From positions 1-48,930 of the forward strand of contig UQST01000020.1 of the NCBI GenBank assembly GCA_900543815.1: 48,930 nucleotides of DNA. The letters run 5' to 3'. The notes under the pieces are model-generated. The model ran no database searches. It saw only the letters and a list, made by a program, of their open reading frames with translations, and was not told where the DNA came from. This document shows, piece by piece, positions 15,398 to 24,093 of this stretch. Within the stretch, counting starts at the first letter, position 1. Each line of letters begins with the position of its first letter. Origin of the DNA: an uncultured Prevotellaceae bacterium. Lineage in GTDB: Bacteria > Bacteroidota > Bacteroidia > Bacteroidales > Bacteroidaceae. The position numbers and the translations under genes were made by a program.

Positions 15398-17526
15398 TGA
15401 ATAAAGAATTGTTTGAGCCAGCTCTTGAGCGTACGTGTACGGCGGGTGACAGCAGAGCCGTTGGGTGAGAATACATATACGGACTCCTGCGGGTCGCCCC
15501 ACTGGTCGGGGTACAGCAGCATGATGCTGGTATGATTAAAGTATTTGTGAATCTTGTGAGGCAGGTTGTCAAACTCGGGCCTGTAGGATATGAAGCCCGG
15601 GCGAGCCGTCACCACGACGAGCATGGTGCTCTTGCCAGTCTCGTGTTGCAGCTTGAGCCAGTCCTTCCACTGGTTCATCTCTATGTATTCAGTGCGCAGG
15701 CTGGCATGCTTGTTCTGCATGTAGCCGCGAACGTAGGGCAGGGTGGAAGCATGGGCATGGAAGACGAGATGGCAGTCCAGCTGCTCGCCTATGCGGCATA
15801 CATGCTCTAGCCACTTGTAGAATCCCACCTCGTATTCGGCCTTTTGCGGGATGGCCACCAGCACGCGGCTCAGTGTGCCGGGTGGAACAATGCCCCGTAC
15901 GGCCATCACCTCGCGGTGTGAACCACTCAGGATATTGTCTATCACCGGGCCCAGTGACGACTTGGACATGCCGGTGGTGCGGTCTGTCAGACACACCATC
16001 ACCTCGCCGCAGTCATATTCCTTGATGGTATGCAGTATGCCTCCAGCAATGTTCGTGCTCATGCGGTTGAGCGTAGCCATGCGCACATTGGCTGCTGCGG
16101 CTATCCTCTGAGCGGCATCCAGCAACCGCTGTCCGCGCCTGTGGCGGTCCACCCCATCGTTGTTGTCGGCATCGTATGCCACCGAGAGTCCCATCAGACT
16201 GTCGGGTATGTAGGGGTTGCGAATGAGGATGGCCAACTGGGTCATCACGCTCACCGTATTCTCCTGACTATATGTCACCAGGCACTTGCCGTGGTAGGAG
16301 CCTTGGTTCTCGTCGGGTGTAGTGTCGGTGAGCGCCAGTGCGCGGGCTCCCCTGCTGGTGGCCAGACTGCTCACGATGCAGCTGCACAGGATGAGCAGCA
16401 TGGTAGCGTTGAGCATCTCTTCGCTCATCAGACCCACATGCGGGTTGATGCCAATCATCACGATGGCCAGTGCGCCAGCCGCGTGGGCGTTGGTCAGACC
16501 GAACATCAGCCACATCCCATTGCGGTCGTAACCGCTTTGCCAGGCCATCACAGCCGATGCTATCCATTTGGTCAACATACCCGTTATTACCAACAGGACC
16601 ATTGGCCAAAGGCTTTCGGGGTTTTGTGTGAATGACCGCACGTTGATGATCATGCCCACTCCTATGAGGAAGTAGGGGATGAAAAGGGCGTTGCCCACAA
16701 ACTCCAGATGGCTCATGAGCGGACTGGTGCGCGGTATGAGGCGGTTGATGACCAGTCCCGCGAGGAATGCACCCAGCAGTCCCTCAAGTCCTGCCAGCTT
16801 GGCCAGCGCAGCGCTGAGGAATACCAGGGTCAGGATAAAGATGTACTGCATCACTCCATCGTCGAAGCGACGGAGAAACCAGCGTCCCAGCCGGGGGAAG
16901 ACTATCAGCACAAATGCCACGTAGAGCGCACATTTCAAGGGGAAAAGACTCCATGTGAGCACCGAAGAACCGGGTTCCAGAAAACCCTCCACAAGGGCGA
17001 CTATGAGCAGGGCTGCAAATGTGGTGAACGCCGTGGCGACCACACTGATGACCACCACGCTGTTGCGGCTCATGCCGTATCGGCTCACGATGGGGTAGCT
17101 CACCAGTGTGTGCGACGATAAGATGCAGGCCATGAGCACGCTGGTGAGTATGCTGTAATGAAGCAGATAATGGCATGTGCACCAACCCAGAACGAAGGGG
17201 ATGATGAAACTCAGCACTCCGAATTTCAATCCCTTGCGCCCGTATTGTGCCACGCTGCCCATATCGAGCTCCAGGGCAGCCAGGAACATGATGTAGTAGA
17301 TGCCTACCTGACCGAAAATCTCAAACGAACTGTCGCGCCTGAGAAGGTTGAAACCATGCTCGCCCACCAGCACGCCTGCCAGAATCAAACCTATTATGTG
17401 GGGTATGCGCAGCCGCCTGAGCAGCAGAGGTGCAAGCAGGATGATGCCCAGAACCACGAAGAATATCCATGTGGGGTCCGTGATTAGAGCATGTGCTGGA
17501 GCGAGTGTCGCAAGTGTGGTTAGCAT
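15394..17526 (-). CDS. CPA2-type cation:proton antiporter with C-terminal universal-stress-like region
   Basis: A 710-residue inner-membrane protein. Residues about 20-400 hold some 12 hydrophobic helices of the Na+/H+ or K+/H+ exchanger superfamily, starting with RLRIPHIIGLILAGVLVGEH. The region GLEGLLGAFLAGLVINRLIP is typical of CPA2 members. After residue about 425 the soluble part (NTVSVMTQLAILIRNP, later LVAIPQKAEYEVGFYKWLEH) resembles paired universal-stress domains, as in KefB/YjbQ-type antiporters of Bacteroidetes. It likely exchanges Na+ or K+ for protons. A -7 box lies just upstream on the minus strand, and asd diverges on the other side. Confidence 0.87.
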   Translation of the reverse strand: MLTTLATLAPAHALITDPTWIFFVVLGIILLAPLLLRRLRIPHIIGLILAGVLVGEHGFNLLRRDSSFEIFGQVGIYYIMFLAALELDMGSVAQYGRKGLKFGVLSFIIPFVLGWCTCHYLLHYSILTSVLMACILSSHTLVSYPIVSRYGMSRNSVVVISVVATAFTTFAALLIVALVEGFLEPGSSVLTWSLFPLKCALYVAFVLIVFPRLGRWFLRRFDDGVMQYIFILTLVFLSAALAKLAGLEGLLGAFLAGLVINRLIPRTSPLMSHLEFVGNALFIPYFLIGVGMIINVRSFTQNPESLWPMVLLVITGMLTKWIASAVMAWQSGYDRNGMWLMFGLTNAHAAGALAIVMIGINPHVGLMSEEMLNATMLLILCSCIVSSLATSRGARALALTDTTPDENQGSYHGKCLVTYSQENTVSVMTQLAILIRNPYIPDSLMGLSVAYDADNNDGVDRHRRGQRLLDAAQRIAAAANVRMATLNRMSTNIAGGILHTIKEYDCGEVMVCLTDRTTGMSKSSLGPVIDNILSGSHREVMAVRGIVPPGTLSRVLVAIPQKAEYEVGFYKWLEHVCRIGEQLDCHLVFHAHASTLPYVRGYMQNKHASLRTEYIEMNQWKDWLKLQHETGKSTMLVVVTARPGFISYRPEFDNLPHKIHKYFNHTSIMLLYPDQWGDPQESVYVFSPNGSAVTRRTRTLKSWLKQFFIQ

Positions 17527-17558
17527 GTTGTGGGCTGTCCTGTAATTGAATTATTACA

Positions 17559-17566
17559 CAAAGATA
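17559..17566 (-). promoter_or_regulatory. -7 box for the antiporter gene
   Basis: On the minus strand this reads TATCTTTG, matching TAnnTTTG, about 33 bases before the ATG at 17526. The -33 element is not clear. Confidence 0.5.
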
Positions 17567-17620
17567 CGCTCTTTTGACGAATTGTGCGGCCTTATGCTGC
17601 CATTATTGTGAAGAATTGAG

Positions 17621-17628
17621 TAATTTTG
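17621..17628 (+). promoter_or_regulatory. -7 box for asd
   Basis: TAATTTTG fits TAnnTTTG and lies 30 bases before the asd ATG. TTG occurs at 17606, closer than the usual 19 bases, so the upstream element is uncertain. Confidence 0.5.
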
Positions 17629-17658
17629 CGCTGGCAAATCAATTAGTCGAATAAATAC

Positions 17659-18669
17659 ATGAGAGTAGCAATTGTAGGTGCCAGCGGTGCCGTGGGACAG
17701 GAGTTCCTGAGAGTGTTGGAGGAGAGAAACTTCCCCGCCGAAGAGTTGTTGTTGTTTGGCAGCCAGCGCAGTGCTGGAGCCAAGTACATGTTTCGTGGCA
17801 AGGAATTGGAGGTGAAACTCCTGCAGCATAATGATGATTTCAAGGGTGTGGATATTGCTTTCACCAGTGCCGGTGCAGGCGTGAGCCGTGAGTTTGCCGA
17901 CACTATCACCAAGCATGGAGCTGTGATGATAGACAACTCCTCGGCATTCCGTATGGACGAGGATGTGCCCTTGGTGGTGCCCGAATGCAACGCCGAGGAT
18001 GCACTCAACCGTCCTCGCGGCATCATTGCAAACCCCAACTGCACCACTATCATGATGGTGGTGGCACTGCAGTGTCTGGAGCGCCTGAGCCACATCAAGC
18101 GTCTCCACGTGGCCTCTTATCAGGCTGCCAGCGGTGCCGGAGCCGCAGCCATGGCCGAACTGGAGCAGCAGTACCGTGAGGTGCTCGACGGCAAACCTGT
18201 GACCGTAGAGAAGTTCGCCTACCAGCTGGCATACAATGTCATCCCCCAGATAGACGTGTTCACCGACAACGGCTACACCAAGGAGGAGATGAAGATGTTC
18301 AATGAGACACGCAAGATCATGCACACCGATGCGCAATGCTCGGCCATGTGTGTGCGTGTGCCAAGCCTCCGCAGCCACTCCGAAGCCATATGGGCCGAGA
18401 CAGAGGAGCCTGTTTCTCCCGAAGCCTTCGCGCAGTCTATCAAGGAGGGCAAGGGTGTGCAGCTCATGGACGATCCCGCCAACAAGGTGTATCCCATGCC
18501 CCTCTTCCTGGCCGGCAAGGATGATGTGTATGTGGGTCGCATCCGCAAGGACCTGGCCAACGAGAACGGCATCACCTTCTGGCTCGTGGGCGACCAGATC
18601 AAGAAGGGCGCTGCGCTCAATGCCGTGCAGATAGCCGAATACCTCATCGAGGTGGGCAACGTGAAGTGA
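17659..18669 (+). CDS. asd: Aspartate-semialdehyde dehydrogenase
   Basis: The enzyme reduces L-aspartyl-4-phosphate to the semialdehyde with NADPH, the branch point for lysine, diaminopimelate, methionine and threonine. The 336-residue protein starts with the Rossmann motif VAIVGASGAVGQEF. The active-site Cys is residue 128 in NPNCTTIMM, and the substrate-binding segment SYQAASGAGAAAM follows. Length and motifs fit the family closely. It is transcribed alone, divergent from the antiporter. Confidence 0.96.
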   Translation: MRVAIVGASGAVGQEFLRVLEERNFPAEELLLFGSQRSAGAKYMFRGKELEVKLLQHNDDFKGVDIAFTSAGAGVSREFADTITKHGAVMIDNSSAFRMDEDVPLVVPECNAEDALNRPRGIIANPNCTTIMMVVALQCLERLSHIKRLHVASYQAASGAGAAAMAELEQQYREVLDGKPVTVEKFAYQLAYNVIPQIDVFTDNGYTKEEMKMFNETRKIMHTDAQCSAMCVRVPSLRSHSEAIWAETEEPVSPEAFAQSIKEGKGVQLMDDPANKVYPMPLFLAGKDDVYVGRIRKDLANENGITFWLVGDQIKKGAALNAVQIAEYLIEVGNVK

Positions 18670-18685
18670 CCCTTCGTGCTGCAGG

Positions 18686-18961
18686 TCAGTCCTGCTTATC
18701 CTTGCACTGATATACCGATGCTCCCACCCAGGCGAGCATGATGGCAGCTACAAGCGGCGATATGCCTCCGAACACAATCATGGAGGCTATTGCCGCTTGT
18801 GCGTTAGCCAGTTTGATGGCCTTGATGGCGCTCACCTTCTTGCCCAGGATGGCGCTGAATAGCTCTGCCATAGCCAGCACAATCTTCGACTCCAATACTA
18901 TCTGTCTCAGTGTGCGCTGCTGCACGTTCTTCTTGCTGATGTAGAGAGATTCAGTTTTCAT
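18686..18961 (-). CDS. Small membrane protein, unknown function
   Basis: The ATG at 18961 follows GGAAA and gives 91 residues. The first 50 are polar and basic with a likely amphipathic helix (RQIVLESKIVLAMAELFSAI). The rest has one or two hydrophobic segments (AAIASMIVFGG and LVAAIMLAWVGASVY) and a short charged tail. I do not recognise the family; small holin-like or regulatory membrane proteins look like this. A TAACTTTG box lies 52 bases upstream. It converges with asd, the two stops being 16 bases apart. Confidence 0.65.
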   Translation of the reverse strand: MKTESLYISKKNVQQRTLRQIVLESKIVLAMAELFSAILGKKVSAIKAIKLANAQAAIASMIVFGGISPLVAAIMLAWVGASVYQCKDKQD

Positions 18962-19012
18962 AACGTTTCCTTTCTTTAGGGTTTGTAATGCTGTTTTCTT
19001 TGTTTCACGTTG

Positions 19013-19020
19013 CAAAGTTA
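19013..19020 (-). promoter_or_regulatory. -7 box for the small membrane protein gene
   Basis: On the minus strand this reads TAACTTTG, a full consensus match. The -33 TTG is not at the ideal distance. Confidence 0.55.
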
Positions 19021-19370
19021 GATATACACTGTGTCATATTCCGACACAATATTCTCGCGAGTGTTAATGTATGCTAATTCGCTGTTAATTGAAGTTAATT
19101 GCAGGCGTTCTCCCGCAGCATTTCTTGGGTAGCGCTTTCGCAATGTCCTTGTCCTTGTACCTATCTCCGTTCGCAGGCGCGCGCGTATATATATAAGGAA
19201 CAGGTGGCTTGGTGGTCATTTCACGGGGCTGAAAGTTGGAATGCGGGCAGTATTGGCTTGTCAGATGAAAAGTATCTTCCGTAGGCCGAGGTGCGAATGC
19301 ATGGGTTGCTCTTTTGTGTTGCTCGCCTATCAGCAGCACGCTTTTCCGTTCGGTGAAATGCGTTGTGCCC
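19021..19370. other. Intergenic, no gene seen
   Basis: This is the first part of a gene-poor kilobase. It contains an alternating CGCG/TATA stretch near 19178-19195 and no credible reading frame. The rest of the gap is filled by three repeat arrays (19371-19959). Confidence 0.4.
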
Positions 19371-19458
19371 GCAGTTGATAATCGTTGCATCGGCAGTTGT
19401 AAACTGTTTCTTTGGCAGTTGGTAATCGTTGCATCGGCAGATTGAAAGTGTTTTTTTT
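19371..19458. repeat. Four 22-bp tandem units (GCAGTTG type)
   Basis: Units start at 19371, 19393, 19415 and 19437, each with GCAG. Units 1 and 3 are nearly identical (GCAGTTGxTAATCGTTGCAT). Unit 2 shares the first eight bases, and unit 4 has drifted into a T-run. The odd-even similarity also gives a 44-bp period. Confidence 0.8.
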
Positions 19459-19599
19459 TTGCTGCAGAACCCTTCTGCTCCGACAGTCGGGAGTCGGTGC
19501 ATGGGTTGTTTGAGATGGTTGTGCCGGAAGTTGAACTGCAGTGAGTCTGCTGTTGGAAATGTTATGTGTCAGTTGCTGGAAATCGACGTGTCGTTTACC

Positions 19600-19677
19600 T
19601 CAGTGCGTTGCATTGTTCACCGCAGCGCGTTGCATCGACCATCGCAGCGCGTTGCGTTGGTCATCGCAGCGCTCTGC
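19600..19677 (-). repeat. Palindrome array copy 2 (4 x 12 bp, 22-bp period)
   Basis: Palindrome variants are at 19600, 19622, 19644 and 19666, mostly GCAGCGCGTTGC. Spacers include ATCGACCATC. The array is inverted relative to copy 1: the TAAACGCAG end is on the right when read on the plus strand. Length is 78 bp. Confidence 0.9.
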
Positions 19678-19739
19678 GTTTATGACAAGAACTTTCTGCT
19701 TCTTTCATCTTCTTCGTCTCTTGGGGTAAGTTCACTTCT

Positions 19740-19959
19740 CCCTCTTCTCTTCGTCAATACGCTCTTGGGCTGTAATCGCTTCGTTCTCATATCCTCGCCA
19801 ATACGATTTCAGACTATGCTCGCCTTGTTCTCATGTCCTTGCCAATTTGCTCTTGGGCTGTATTGGTTTTGCTCGCATGTTCTCGCTAATACGGTCTTTG
19901 AAAATGTTCACCTTGCCCCATATCCTCGTCAGCATGCAATAGGGTAGTGTTCACCATGC
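19740..19959. repeat. Five divergent 44-bp tandem units
   Basis: Units start at 19740, 19784, 19828, 19872 and 19916. Each has a C/T-rich start with a core like CCTCGCCAATACG. Units 1 and 3 also share GCTCTTGGGCTGTA exactly 88 bases apart. Sequence identity is modest, but the 44-base spacing is kept across all five. A shortened copy may precede it at about 19700-19739. Confidence 0.7.
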
Positions 19960-20001
19960 TGGCTTGTCCTCCTCAAAAAGCTGCCGAGTCTTTGGGAACA
20001 T

Positions 20002-20038
20002 CAAGGGGCGGCTGCTTTGGATTGGCAACCGCCCCTTG
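20002..20038 (-). terminator. Hairpin terminator after the DUF4270 gene
   Basis: CAAGGGGCGG and CCGCCCCTTG form a perfect 10-bp stem with a 17-base loop, just downstream of the DUF4270 stop on the minus strand. No long T-run follows. Confidence 0.6.
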
Positions 20039-20061
20039 GGGATGTGTTGTGTGTATTGTGC

Positions 20062-21510
20062 CTACTGCTTGAACCGGCTGTAGATGACCTGCATCTTGAT
20101 GGGGTTTTTGCTGCCGCCTTGCAGGCGGATGCTGTTCATGCTCATGTCGTGGGTCACACTCACCTGGTGTGTCTCGCCGTAGGTGTCGGTGGCGGTGCTT
20201 ATGCTCACGGGGATAAGCACCACCTTGTTCCAGTCGGGATGCTTCTGCTCCCACTCCTGCTCCGTCAGGTTCTCGGCCTTCATGCCTGCCAACTTCTCCT
20301 TTCTGCACAGGCTGATGAGCCGGCAGATATTGTTGAAGGTGTAGGTGTTGTACGTACTGCTGTACGAGGTGGTGTAGGACGTCTTGGAGTCAGCCACGCT
20401 TCTCTTCTTGAAGAACGAGGTGGCGTCGGCCTTTCTGACCAGCAGGAGCGACTGTGGGATGCCGAGCGACTGTGTTGAGGGCTTCGTATTGTTCAGTCGT
20501 GTAAAGGTCAGCTGTGCACGGCTCACGCTGTCGGTCTCGTGATTCTGGTAAATCTCGTTGATGGGCAGTTGCGCCACCGTCATGATGCCTGCGGGCGTCT
20601 TCAGGTAGGTGCAGTCGTCCTCTTCCACCAGGCTCTGCATGTCGTCGTTGCTGAACTGGGTGCTCTGTATCACCTCGGGGGTAGCTGCAAAGCGTGCCAG
20701 TGCGCTGCAGGTGGAGTCACGCTTCACCTTGTCGTAGAAGTTGAAGTAGATGTTCAGGGTGCTTACATCCACGCTGAGCATACTGCCGTTGCCGCTGCGG
20801 ATCTTGAACAGGAAGCCTGGGCATACCTTGCGTATGAAGGTGTACGAGTCCTTGAAGTATTCCGGGTGGTCATAGTAAGCCCTCATGATGAGTGAACCCA
20901 CTGTGTCGGGCAGCATGATGCGCACGTTGTCGGCATGCGTGGCACTGTTGCGCTCGGCGTCGGCCAGGTTGTAGTCCTCGGTGGTGAACACCTTTGTGGC
21001 GATGGGTTCACTGCCCGGGAGGACAAACTGATCCAGGTCGGTGTCGGTGTAGTAGTCCTCTTCCTCCTGCAGCACATTGTTCTTGTCCAGCGGATACACC
21101 TCCAGTTTCAGCGGTGCGTTCTTTGCTCCGTAGTAGTTGCTGAAGTACAGGCGTACCTCCACAGAGTCGCATCTGATGCTGTCGGTGGTGCGCTTCACGC
21201 CGTCATCGGGGAACATGAGGTCGAACTTCGGGAACGAATAGTTCTCAAACGTATGGAACTGTGCGGCAAAGTCAGCCCTGATGCGCGTGCCAGTCTCAGG
21301 GTCATCTATGCTGCCCAGATAGCTGCTTGTGCTGTTTCCCAGTACGGAGTCCATGGCCTCGGAATGCGTGTAGGCCAGGAATGTACCGTATGAGGGGAAT
21401 ACTTCCTCGTCTTTCGAGGGGATGCCCATGGTGGATGTGTTGTCGTCACATCCGGCTATGAGTAGTGTGGCCAGTGCAATGAGTGTGGCCAGTGCTCCTT
21501 TAGTCTTCAT
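20062..21510 (-). CDS. DUF4270-type lipoprotein
   Basis: The 482-residue product has a lipoprotein signal (LATLLIAGC, Cys near residue 21) and the features of DUF4270 proteins: an early YGTFLAYTHSEAMDSVLGN, GSIDDPETGTRIRADFAAQF, and a beta-rich body with many Asp/Ser. Members sit in the outer membrane or face outward in Bacteroidetes, and their function is unknown. The gene overlaps the end of the glycogen-synthase-like gene by 11 bases. The order panC divergent from glgA-like and DUF4270 is common in Bacteroidales. Confidence 0.8.
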   Translation of the reverse strand: MKTKGALATLIALATLLIAGCDDNTSTMGIPSKDEEVFPSYGTFLAYTHSEAMDSVLGNSTSSYLGSIDDPETGTRIRADFAAQFHTFENYSFPKFDLMFPDDGVKRTTDSIRCDSVEVRLYFSNYYGAKNAPLKLEVYPLDKNNVLQEEEDYYTDTDLDQFVLPGSEPIATKVFTTEDYNLADAERNSATHADNVRIMLPDTVGSLIMRAYYDHPEYFKDSYTFIRKVCPGFLFKIRSGNGSMLSVDVSTLNIYFNFYDKVKRDSTCSALARFAATPEVIQSTQFSNDDMQSLVEEDDCTYLKTPAGIMTVAQLPINEIYQNHETDSVSRAQLTFTRLNNTKPSTQSLGIPQSLLLVRKADATSFFKKRSVADSKTSYTTSYSSTYNTYTFNNICRLISLCRKEKLAGMKAENLTEQEWEQKHPDWNKVVLIPVSISTATDTYGETHQVSVTHDMSMNSIRLQGGSKNPIKMQVIYSRFKQ

Positions 21511-22342
21511 CTTCTTCAGGGGTTTCTACTTTGCCTTCTCCCCATATCTGGTCGAAGAAGTCGGGTGCTGTGGTGCAGAAGTCTTCGGGCTTCTCGGCGG
21601 TGAGCAGGGGCTTGCCGGTCTGCTTGGCATACTCTACCAGTGCTGTGTCGGTGCTCAGCGCCATGATGCCATCGGCATATTTCATGCCCAGACGGTTGAG
21701 TGTCTGCATGTCGCCAGTCTCGTTGGTTCCCTCCAGGGCTTCGGGTGTGATGCCGTTGAAGTCCAGTATGCCGTTGATGTTCTCGGGCAGCGGAGCCTTC
21801 AGATCCTCGTCGGCAGGGGTATATACAATGCGGCAGTCGCGGAAGGAAGGCTCGTCGTTGTAGGCCTCCTTCAGATATACGGGGATGAAGCTGGCCATCC
21901 ATCCCTGGCAATGAATCACGTCGGGAGTCCAGCGCAGCTTCTTCACGGTCTCGAGTACGCCGCGTGCAAAGAATGCCGCACGCTCTGCGTTGTCCTTATA
22001 TTCCACGCCCTTTTCATCGCGCGCCATCGCTCTCTTGGTGAAGAAATCGTCGTTGTCGATGAAGTAAACCTGCATGCGTGCCGATGGGATGCTTGCCACC
22101 TTGATGACCAGAGTGTGGTCGGTGTCATCCACCACCAGATTCATGCCGCTCAGACGAATCACTTCGTGGAGCTGGTTACGCCGCTCGTTGATGTGACCCC
22201 ACTTGGGCATGAATGTCCTTATCTCCTTTTTGCTTTCCTGCGTAGCCTGTGGCACTTTGCGTCCCAGCGTGGCGAGCGGGGATTCGGAAACGTAAGGAGT
22301 CATTTCTTGAGTGATAAACAAGATCTTTTTCGCTTTTATCAT
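21500..22342 (-). CDS. Short glycogen/starch synthase-like protein (N-terminal GT5 domain only)
   Basis: Only 280 residues, against about 480 for GlgA. It corresponds to the N-terminal Rossmann domain: KKILFITQEMTPYVSESPLA, FMPKWGHINERRNQLHEVIRL, VIHCQGWMASFIPVYLK and FNGITPEALEG. The ADP-glucose-binding KTGGL motif of active synthases is absent, and SESPLATLG occupies its place. The C-terminal nucleotide-sugar domain is missing, and the protein ends in an acidic tail (VETPEEDED). A regulatory or binding role is more likely than catalysis; that is inference. Short forms of this kind next to DUF4270 genes are usual in Bacteroidales, so the truncation is probably not a local mutation. The ATG follows AAAGGAGAAC. 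Confidence 0.75.
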   Translation of the reverse strand: MIKAKKILFITQEMTPYVSESPLATLGRKVPQATQESKKEIRTFMPKWGHINERRNQLHEVIRLSGMNLVVDDTDHTLVIKVASIPSARMQVYFIDNDDFFTKRAMARDEKGVEYKDNAERAAFFARGVLETVKKLRWTPDVIHCQGWMASFIPVYLKEAYNDEPSFRDCRIVYTPADEDLKAPLPENINGILDFNGITPEALEGTNETGDMQTLNRLGMKYADGIMALSTDTALVEYAKQTGKPLLTAEKPEDFCTTAPDFFDQIWGEGKVETPEEDED

Positions 22343-22364
22343 TGTTCTCCTTTATTATAATGTA

Positions 22365-22372
22365 CAAAGGTA
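22365..22372 (-). promoter_or_regulatory. -7 box for the glgA-like/DUF4270 unit
   Basis: The minus strand reads TACCTTTG, matching TAnnTTTG, 22 bases upstream of the ATG. On the opposite strand TTACTTTG at 22470-22477 is a near match that could serve panC. Confidence 0.5.
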
Positions 22373-22592
22373 CGAAGAATTTGGCACTTAGAGCCGAAGT
22401 TTGCTGGCCGAATTGCAAAAAGGCGGTGAATATTTCGGAAAAACCTTTCCCTGTTTGTGTTTTTCTGTGTTACTTTGCAACGTTTTTCGGATAGCATGTG
22501 GATACGCCGCGCTCTGACAGGTGTCAGCGGGCCTGCTTCAATGGGTGCCTCGGGCGGCTGTGGCGCACGGTCTATCGAATGTAAATATAGAA

Positions 22593-23438
22593 ATGAAAGT
22601 AGTTCACACAATTGCCCAACTGCAAGCTGAGCTCCAGCTGTTGCGCTCCCGTGAGGGAGCCACTGTGGGACTGGTGCCCACTATGGGAGCCTTGCATGAG
22701 GGTCATGCTTCACTGGTGAAGCGCAGCGTGCAGGAAAACGATGCCACCGTAGTGAGCATCTTCCTCAATCCAACACAGTTCAATGACAAGACCGACCTGG
22801 CCAAGTACCCCCGCACACTGGAGGCCGATTGCCGTCTGCTCGAGCAGCAGGGGGCCACGATAGCCTTTGCGCCAAGCGTGGAGGAGATTTATCCCGAGCC
22901 TGACACGCGGCAGTTCAGTTATCCTCCCACCGATAGCGTGATGGAGGGAGCCATGCGTCCCGGTCATTTCAACGGCGTGTGCCAGATAGTGAGCAAGCTC
23001 TTCTCCTACGTGCAGCCCGACAGGGCCTATTTCGGAGAGAAGGACTACCAGCAGATAGCCGTCATCCGCCGTATGGTGGACGACCTTGGCTTCCGCTTGC
23101 AGATAGTTCCCTGCCCCGTCATCAGAGAGCAGAGTGGCCTGGCCATGAGCAGCAGAAACACCCTGCTCACCGATGCCGAGCGCGCCACGGCAGCCAACAT
23201 CTACCGCATCATGCAGGAGAGCAAGGCGCAGGGGCTGGATGTGCCTGGCACCCATGACTATGTGGTGAGCCGCATCAATGCGGTAGATGGCCTCGAGGTG
23301 CAGTATTTCAGCATCGTCGATGGCGACACGCTGGCCGACGTGGCTTCGTGGGACGACAGCGACAGCGTGGTGGGTTGCATCACGGTGTATTGTGGCTCGC
23401 AGCCCATACGCCTCATCGATCATATCAGATATAAGTAA
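22593..23438 (+). CDS. panC: Pantothenate synthetase
   Basis: This enzyme ligates pantoate and beta-alanine with ATP to form pantothenate for coenzyme A. The ATG at 22593 gives 281 residues, normal for the family. Longer in-frame starts would add an unlikely N-terminus. Motifs: the HIGH-like LVPTMGALHEGHASL (residues 28-42), FLNPTQF, YFGEKDYQQ and the MSSRN loop (AMSSRNTLLT). It is followed after 13 bases by panD, which makes the beta-alanine substrate. Confidence 0.96.
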   Translation: MKVVHTIAQLQAELQLLRSREGATVGLVPTMGALHEGHASLVKRSVQENDATVVSIFLNPTQFNDKTDLAKYPRTLEADCRLLEQQGATIAFAPSVEEIYPEPDTRQFSYPPTDSVMEGAMRPGHFNGVCQIVSKLFSYVQPDRAYFGEKDYQQIAVIRRMVDDLGFRLQIVPCPVIREQSGLAMSSRNTLLTDAERATAANIYRIMQESKAQGLDVPGTHDYVVSRINAVDGLEVQYFSIVDGDTLADVASWDDSDSVVGCITVYCGSQPIRLIDHIRYK

Positions 23439-23451
23439 AGCAGAGACCGAC

Positions 23452-23796
23452 ATGATGATTGAAGTACTGAAGTCAAAGCTTCATTGCGTAAAGGTTACAG
23501 AGGCTAACCTGCATTACATGGGCAGCATCACCATCGACGAAGACCTGATGGACGCCGCCGGGATGATAGCGGGCGAGAAGGTGCAGATAGTAGATAACAA
23601 CAACGGAGAGCGCCTGGAGACCTATATCATCAAGGGTGAGAGGGGCACAGGATGCATCTGTCTCAACGGAGCCGCCGCACGTAAGGTGCAGGTGGGGGAC
23701 GAGGTCATCATCATCTCGTATGCGCTGATGGACTTTGAGGAGGCCAAGACCTTCAAGCCCACAGTGGTGTTTCCCGAGAACAACAGGGTGAAATGA
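23452..23796 (+). CDS. panD: Aspartate 1-decarboxylase, pyruvoyl-dependent proenzyme
   Basis: It makes beta-alanine from aspartate for the pantothenate synthesised by the preceding gene. With the first of two adjacent ATGs the self-cleavage site falls at Gly24-Ser25 (HYMGSITID), as in E. coli; the second ATG shifts it by one. The 114-residue length is close to the family's. Other family segments are EKVQIVDNNNGERLETYII, GTGCICLNGAAAR and VGDEVIIISYA. It is co-directional with panC and almost certainly in the same operon. Confidence 0.95.
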   Translation: MMIEVLKSKLHCVKVTEANLHYMGSITIDEDLMDAAGMIAGEKVQIVDNNNGERLETYIIKGERGTGCICLNGAAARKVQVGDEVIIISYALMDFEEAKTFKPTVVFPENNRVK

Positions 23797-23842
23797 GCCG
23801 CCTCGCACTGCGGTGCGGCATTCTCTGAGATTATTTCCAACG

Positions 23843-23887
23843 GAAGCCTCCAGGCTCTGGCATGCATGTCGGGAGTCTGGAGGCTTC
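23843..23887. terminator. Long hairpin after panD
   Basis: GAAGCCTCCAGGCTC pairs with GAGTCTGGAGGCTTC over 15 bp with one G-T pair and a loop of about 15 bases. There is no T-run, so it may act as a transcript-end stabiliser or a bidirectional terminator. Confidence 0.55.
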
Positions 23888-23959
23888 TGCCGTGCTTGGG
23901 CTTGATGTATGTGGTATGGCGACATGGCGGGGGAGCGGAAAGATTATGGTCGGAAAAAC

Positions 23960-24037
23960 GCAGCGTGCCGCGTTGCCCGATGCAGTGCACTGCGTTGCCG
24001 CTTGCAGCACGCTGCAATTACGGATGCAGCGCACTGC
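23960..24037 (+). repeat. Palindrome array copy 3 (4 x 12 bp, 22-bp period)
   Basis: Variants of GCAGCGCGCTGC start at 23960, 23982, 24004 and 24026, with spacers GTTGCCCGAT, GTTGCCGCTT and AATTACGGAT. GGAAAAAC precedes the first unit, the same edge seen inverted in copy 4. The last unit is GCAGCGCACTGC followed by AT, as in copies 4 and 5. Confidence 0.9.
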
Positions 24038-24093
24038 ATCTGAAGTCAGGCTGTAGTGCAGATAGTTGGGGCATTGGACCGGCCTCCTTTTCC

